This document shows positions 63,034-64,000 of a stretch of DNA of 64,000 bases, in pieces. Below the pieces are notes generated by a model. It did not search any database, was not told the DNA's origin, and saw nothing but the letters and a program-made list of their open reading frames with translations. The stretch spans positions 24,339,181 to 24,403,180 of the forward strand of contig NC_135552.1 in the NCBI RefSeq assembly GCF_964340395.1, read 5' to 3'. Every line of letters starts with the position of its first letter. Positions within the stretch are counted from its first letter, which is position 1. Position numbers and translations under genes: made by a program. Origin of the DNA: Glandiceps talaboti (taxonomy: Eukaryota; Hemichordata; Enteropneusta; Spengelidae).

Positions 63034-63360
63034 TTATTTAAAGAAGTAGGTCTTAAGGCCTGAGATAATTCCTGGAATGTAGTGACACTCTCTAAATACG
63101 ATGACAGAGCATTCCAAAAGCATGGGACACAAATTGAGAATGCTCTGCCACCATAATAAGCAGTATTGCTGAGCGGTTGGTGTAAGTGAATTTCGTTCGT
63201 GAGTTACTGCGTAAAGCACGGCTGGAGCTACGACGGGTAAGCAACTGGTTAAGGTAGCCAGGTACAAAACCATGACTGATGCCTGTTAGGGCAAGAGTTC
63301 ATTTTAAAGAAGTTTTGCTAGTTTTTAAGGCTTTAAAAACAGTAAACTATTACACTAATC
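63034..63360 (-). mobile_element. Decayed LINE reverse-transcriptase tail, minus strand
   Basis: On the minus strand pieces in shifted frames read VFKALKTS, HGFVPGYLNQLLTRRSSSRA, then after a +1 shift YYGGRAFSICVPCFWNALSS and FQELSQALRPTSL. This follows the C-terminal signature of many LINE RTs (FKAL, P-x-YL-x-x-LL, LRS, YG-x-RAFS-x-x-P-x-LWN-x-LP, F-x-x-x-LK). It carries stops and frameshifts and is not functional. Confidence 0.8.
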
Positions 63361-63533
63361 AAGACGTGAAGTGAGAAAAGCATGAGTAAGTTTCTTATTG
63401 GCATGTTGATCAAGGAAGTTCCTGATTTTTACTAATCTTCCTCAGAGCATATGAAGCCGATCTACACAAATTAGCCACGTCGGTTCTGTTCTGGTTTGAA
63501 TCTTTATGTTATAACTGAAAGAGCAACTGGCTG

Positions 63534-63915
63534 TCAAGGCTCAGTCTTTGAGCCTGTTCTATTTATTTTGTAAACCAACCCTTTTTTCGAATACGATATT
63601 TTTAAAAATCACTCAAAAAAAAAAATCACCATGCTTTTTCCATTGACAACCAGTTATACTAAGAAACTAAGAGAAATAAAAGAAATCCAACTATTGAATT
63701 ATACCATGCAAAACTATATACTGACATCAAGTAGTGGATTGTGTATAACAAACTCCAGCAAAATGATAGTAAACAGAAGCAATTCATCACCCTGACTCTT
63801 TGCTAAATCATTTAATGTCAAAATCTTTGGAGTCACATTGGATTCTATGTCAACATGTCTGAGCACGTACAGAAGGTATGCAAAGGTGAATGCATTAAAG
63901 TCAGGCAAATTGTTC
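63534..63915 (+). mobile_element. Decayed LINE reverse-transcriptase core fragment, plus strand
   Basis: Plus-strand pieces read QGSVFEPVLFIL then a stop and TNP, later WIVYNKLQQNDSKQKQFIT, IFGVTLDS and, after a frame change, MSEHVQKVCK. These match the order of conserved RT blocks (PQGSVLGPLLF, N-K-L-x-LN-x-x-KT, LGV-x-LD, F-x-x-H-x-x-x-x). It is opposite in orientation to the neighbouring tail fragment, so two insertions or a rearrangement are implied. Nothing recognised in 63361-63533 or after 63915. Confidence 0.78.
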
Positions 63916-64000
63916 ATTAGGGAGAAAATCTCGCTTTACGAATGGTGAAATAAAAGAAGAGGTAAGAACTAATTGTGAACGAGTCTAGAAATTGACTGAC

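Overview
The window is nuclear DNA of a multicellular animal. It contains GT-AG and GC-AG introns, symmetric phase-1 exons that each encode one extracellular domain, many microsatellites (ATAC/ATGT, CA, TCTG, TAATG) and decayed LINE fragments. The domain set points to an invertebrate, but the species cannot be fixed from the sequence. GC content looks low throughout.

Essentially all coding sequence belongs to one plus-strand gene that enters from the left and has no visible end in the window. Its unique part (271-18624) encodes, in order: two LDL-receptor class A domains; four rounds of a supermodule of two thrombospondin type-1 repeats (TSP1) plus a TIL domain with a short VWC-like cysteine tail (the fourth TIL is split from its tail by three linker exons); a TSP1; two copies of a six-cysteine module that I do not recognise as a named family; another TSP1; and a short linker. 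LDLa + TSP1 + TIL/VWC is the architecture of SCO-spondin-like secreted giant proteins. The N-terminus (signal peptide, EMI/VWD domains if present) and the C-terminus lie outside the window.

From 19050 to about 62815 the gene becomes an intragenic tandem array: 15 complete units of about 2.75 kb and a sixteenth partial one. Each complete unit has six exons (A1-B1-A2-B2-C-D) encoding three copies of the six-cysteine module (242 codons, phase neutral). One unit carries an extra 920-bp half-unit. In all, 48 modules (96 exons, about 3,870 codons) sit in the array, and 50 in the window. Introns are nearly as identical as exons, so the array is young or continually homogenised. Shared variants show a 5.5-kb higher-order period, a chimeric unit and a hybrid exon, all expected from unequal crossing-over or conversion. 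All 33 A-type exons end in a GC (not GT) splice donor.

The flanks and introns hold LINE reverse-transcriptase remnants (about 800-1114 minus; 63034-63360 minus; 63534-63915 plus), a 37-bp minisatellite (13186-13588), a degenerate ~140-bp repeat (7373-7960), a dispersed element present twice (8780, 17229) and many microsatellites. No tRNA, rRNA, CRISPR or second protein gene was supported. All exon boundaries are predictions from open frame, domain cysteines and splice signals; none has transcript support here.
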